Shown: one piece after another, positions 63,743 to 64,000 of the stretch
Layout: each line of letters starts with the position of its first letter
Position numbering within the stretch: position 1 is the first letter of the stretch
Origin: Streptomyces panaciradicis
GTDB taxonomy: Bacteria > Actinomycetota > Actinomycetes > Streptomycetales > Streptomycetaceae
Assembly (NCBI RefSeq): GCF_023516615.1
Contig: NZ_JAMGBF010000005.1
Span: 1 to 64,000 of the forward strand
Length of the DNA: 64,000 nucleotides
Reading direction: 5' to 3'
Position numbers and translations under genes: made by a program
The notes under the pieces: generated by a model
Database searches by the model: none
Told to the model about the DNA's origin: nothing
The model's input: the letters and a program-made list of their open reading frames with translations, nothing else

Positions 63743-64000
63743 TCAGGGCACATCGCCCAGTACGGCCTCCATCATGCCGGCCGTGCGATCCGCCTCCGCC
63801 TCCCACAGATGGGTGTAGACGTTGAGCGTGATCGATGGCTTCGCGTGACCGAGGCGCATCTGAACTTGCTTCGGCGTCGCCCCGTTCCTGATGAGCACGG
63901 AGGCGTAGAAATGCCGCAGGTCGTGGAGCGTGGCCCCGTCGGGGACGCGGGCCTTGCTGCCAGCCTTCGCCAGGTAGGCGTTCGCCCGCTTGACGTTGCG
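63743..64000 (-). CDS. Tyrosine site-specific integrase, C-terminal part (runs off window)
   Basis: The last 85 residues of a phage/ICE-type tyrosine recombinase are visible. The motifs are TLHDLRHFYASVLIRNGA (H-x-L-R-H box, here HDLRH), VQMRLGHAKPSITLNVYTHL (the LGH box and catalytic Tyr in NVYTH), and a short tail ending LGDVP. The N-terminal arm-binding and core domains lie beyond 64000. The convergence with a strong terminator and a low-GC3 small gene suggests that the edge of an integrated element is here. No tRNA is visible nearby. Confidence 0.9.
   Translation of the reverse strand, partial: RNVKRANAYLAKAGSKARVPDGATLHDLRHFYASVLIRNGATPKQVQMRLGHAKPSITLNVYTHLWEAEADRTAGMMEAVLGDVP

Overview
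The window is high-GC actinobacterial DNA and is almost certainly from a Streptomyces chromosome. Third codon positions are overwhelmingly G or C, GTG starts are common, and the gene set includes an ANTAR/STAS regulator, a principal-type Hrd sigma factor beside dnaG, and an MreB-like mbl gene. From memory, the order mbl ... hrdA-dnaG ... nasA ... nirBD resembles the S. coelicolor SCO2450-SCO2490 neighbourhood; I could not run a comparison.

Layout. 1-8 kb: the 3' part of a large SAV_2336-type protein ending in a catalytically degenerate HAD fold, then mbl, a GAF-GAF histidine kinase with a collapsed ATP lid, and a partner-switch cluster (STAS and MEDS/anti-sigma ATPase, divergent from a STAS-ANTAR fusion). 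8-15 kb: secreted or envelope proteins (a 33-residue peptide gene, HNH-like secreted protein, expansin-like protein, an L,D-transpeptidase interrupted by an in-frame TGA, a membrane-anchored esterase), then an acyl-CoA ligase and a GNAT acetyltransferase. 15-22 kb: a fructan/sucrose-type module with two sugar permeases, a binding lipoprotein, an intracellular GH32 and a LacI repressor with a clear operator. The ATPase is missing and is presumably a shared MsiK-type subunit. 22-26 kb: a DUF1254 protein, a small hypothetical gene and an MFS exporter.

26.2-34.4 kb is bounded by a 39-bp direct repeat of the 3' part of a tRNA(CAU) gene. One copy is the intact tRNA and the other a remnant, which is the signature of an integrated island. 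Inside are an RsbW-like ATPase, an ArsR-type regulator divergent from an M20 hydrolase/polar amino-acid ABC operon, a vapBC toxin-antitoxin pair, a LacI fragment and about 2 kb of apparently non-coding or decayed sequence. I found no convincing integrase in it. Beside it is a tandem array of three identical tRNA-Asn genes.

34.9-46.7 kb is core genome: a YtxH-like protein, a FGGY kinase, a heterodimeric ABC exporter with one degenerate ATP site, hrdA, dnaG, a ferredoxin-reductase-type flavoprotein and dgt. 46.7-60.4 kb is rich in nitrate/nitrite assimilation genes: a sirohydrochlorin chelatase (siroheme supply), nasA, and an oxidoreductase-nirB-nirD operon, with GlnR-like half-sites spaced 22 bp apart before both nasA and the nir operon. 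Between these lie an M4 protease, an FMN reductase, a secreted membrane protein with a class F sortase, a CPT-like kinase and a 22-bp-unit GC-rich minisatellite. 60.4-64 kb: a TetR/SDR pair sharing an operator motif, a second SDR, a small predicted beta-barrel protein, and the C-terminal end of a tyrosine integrase. The integrase runs off the right edge and suggests another mobile element begins there.
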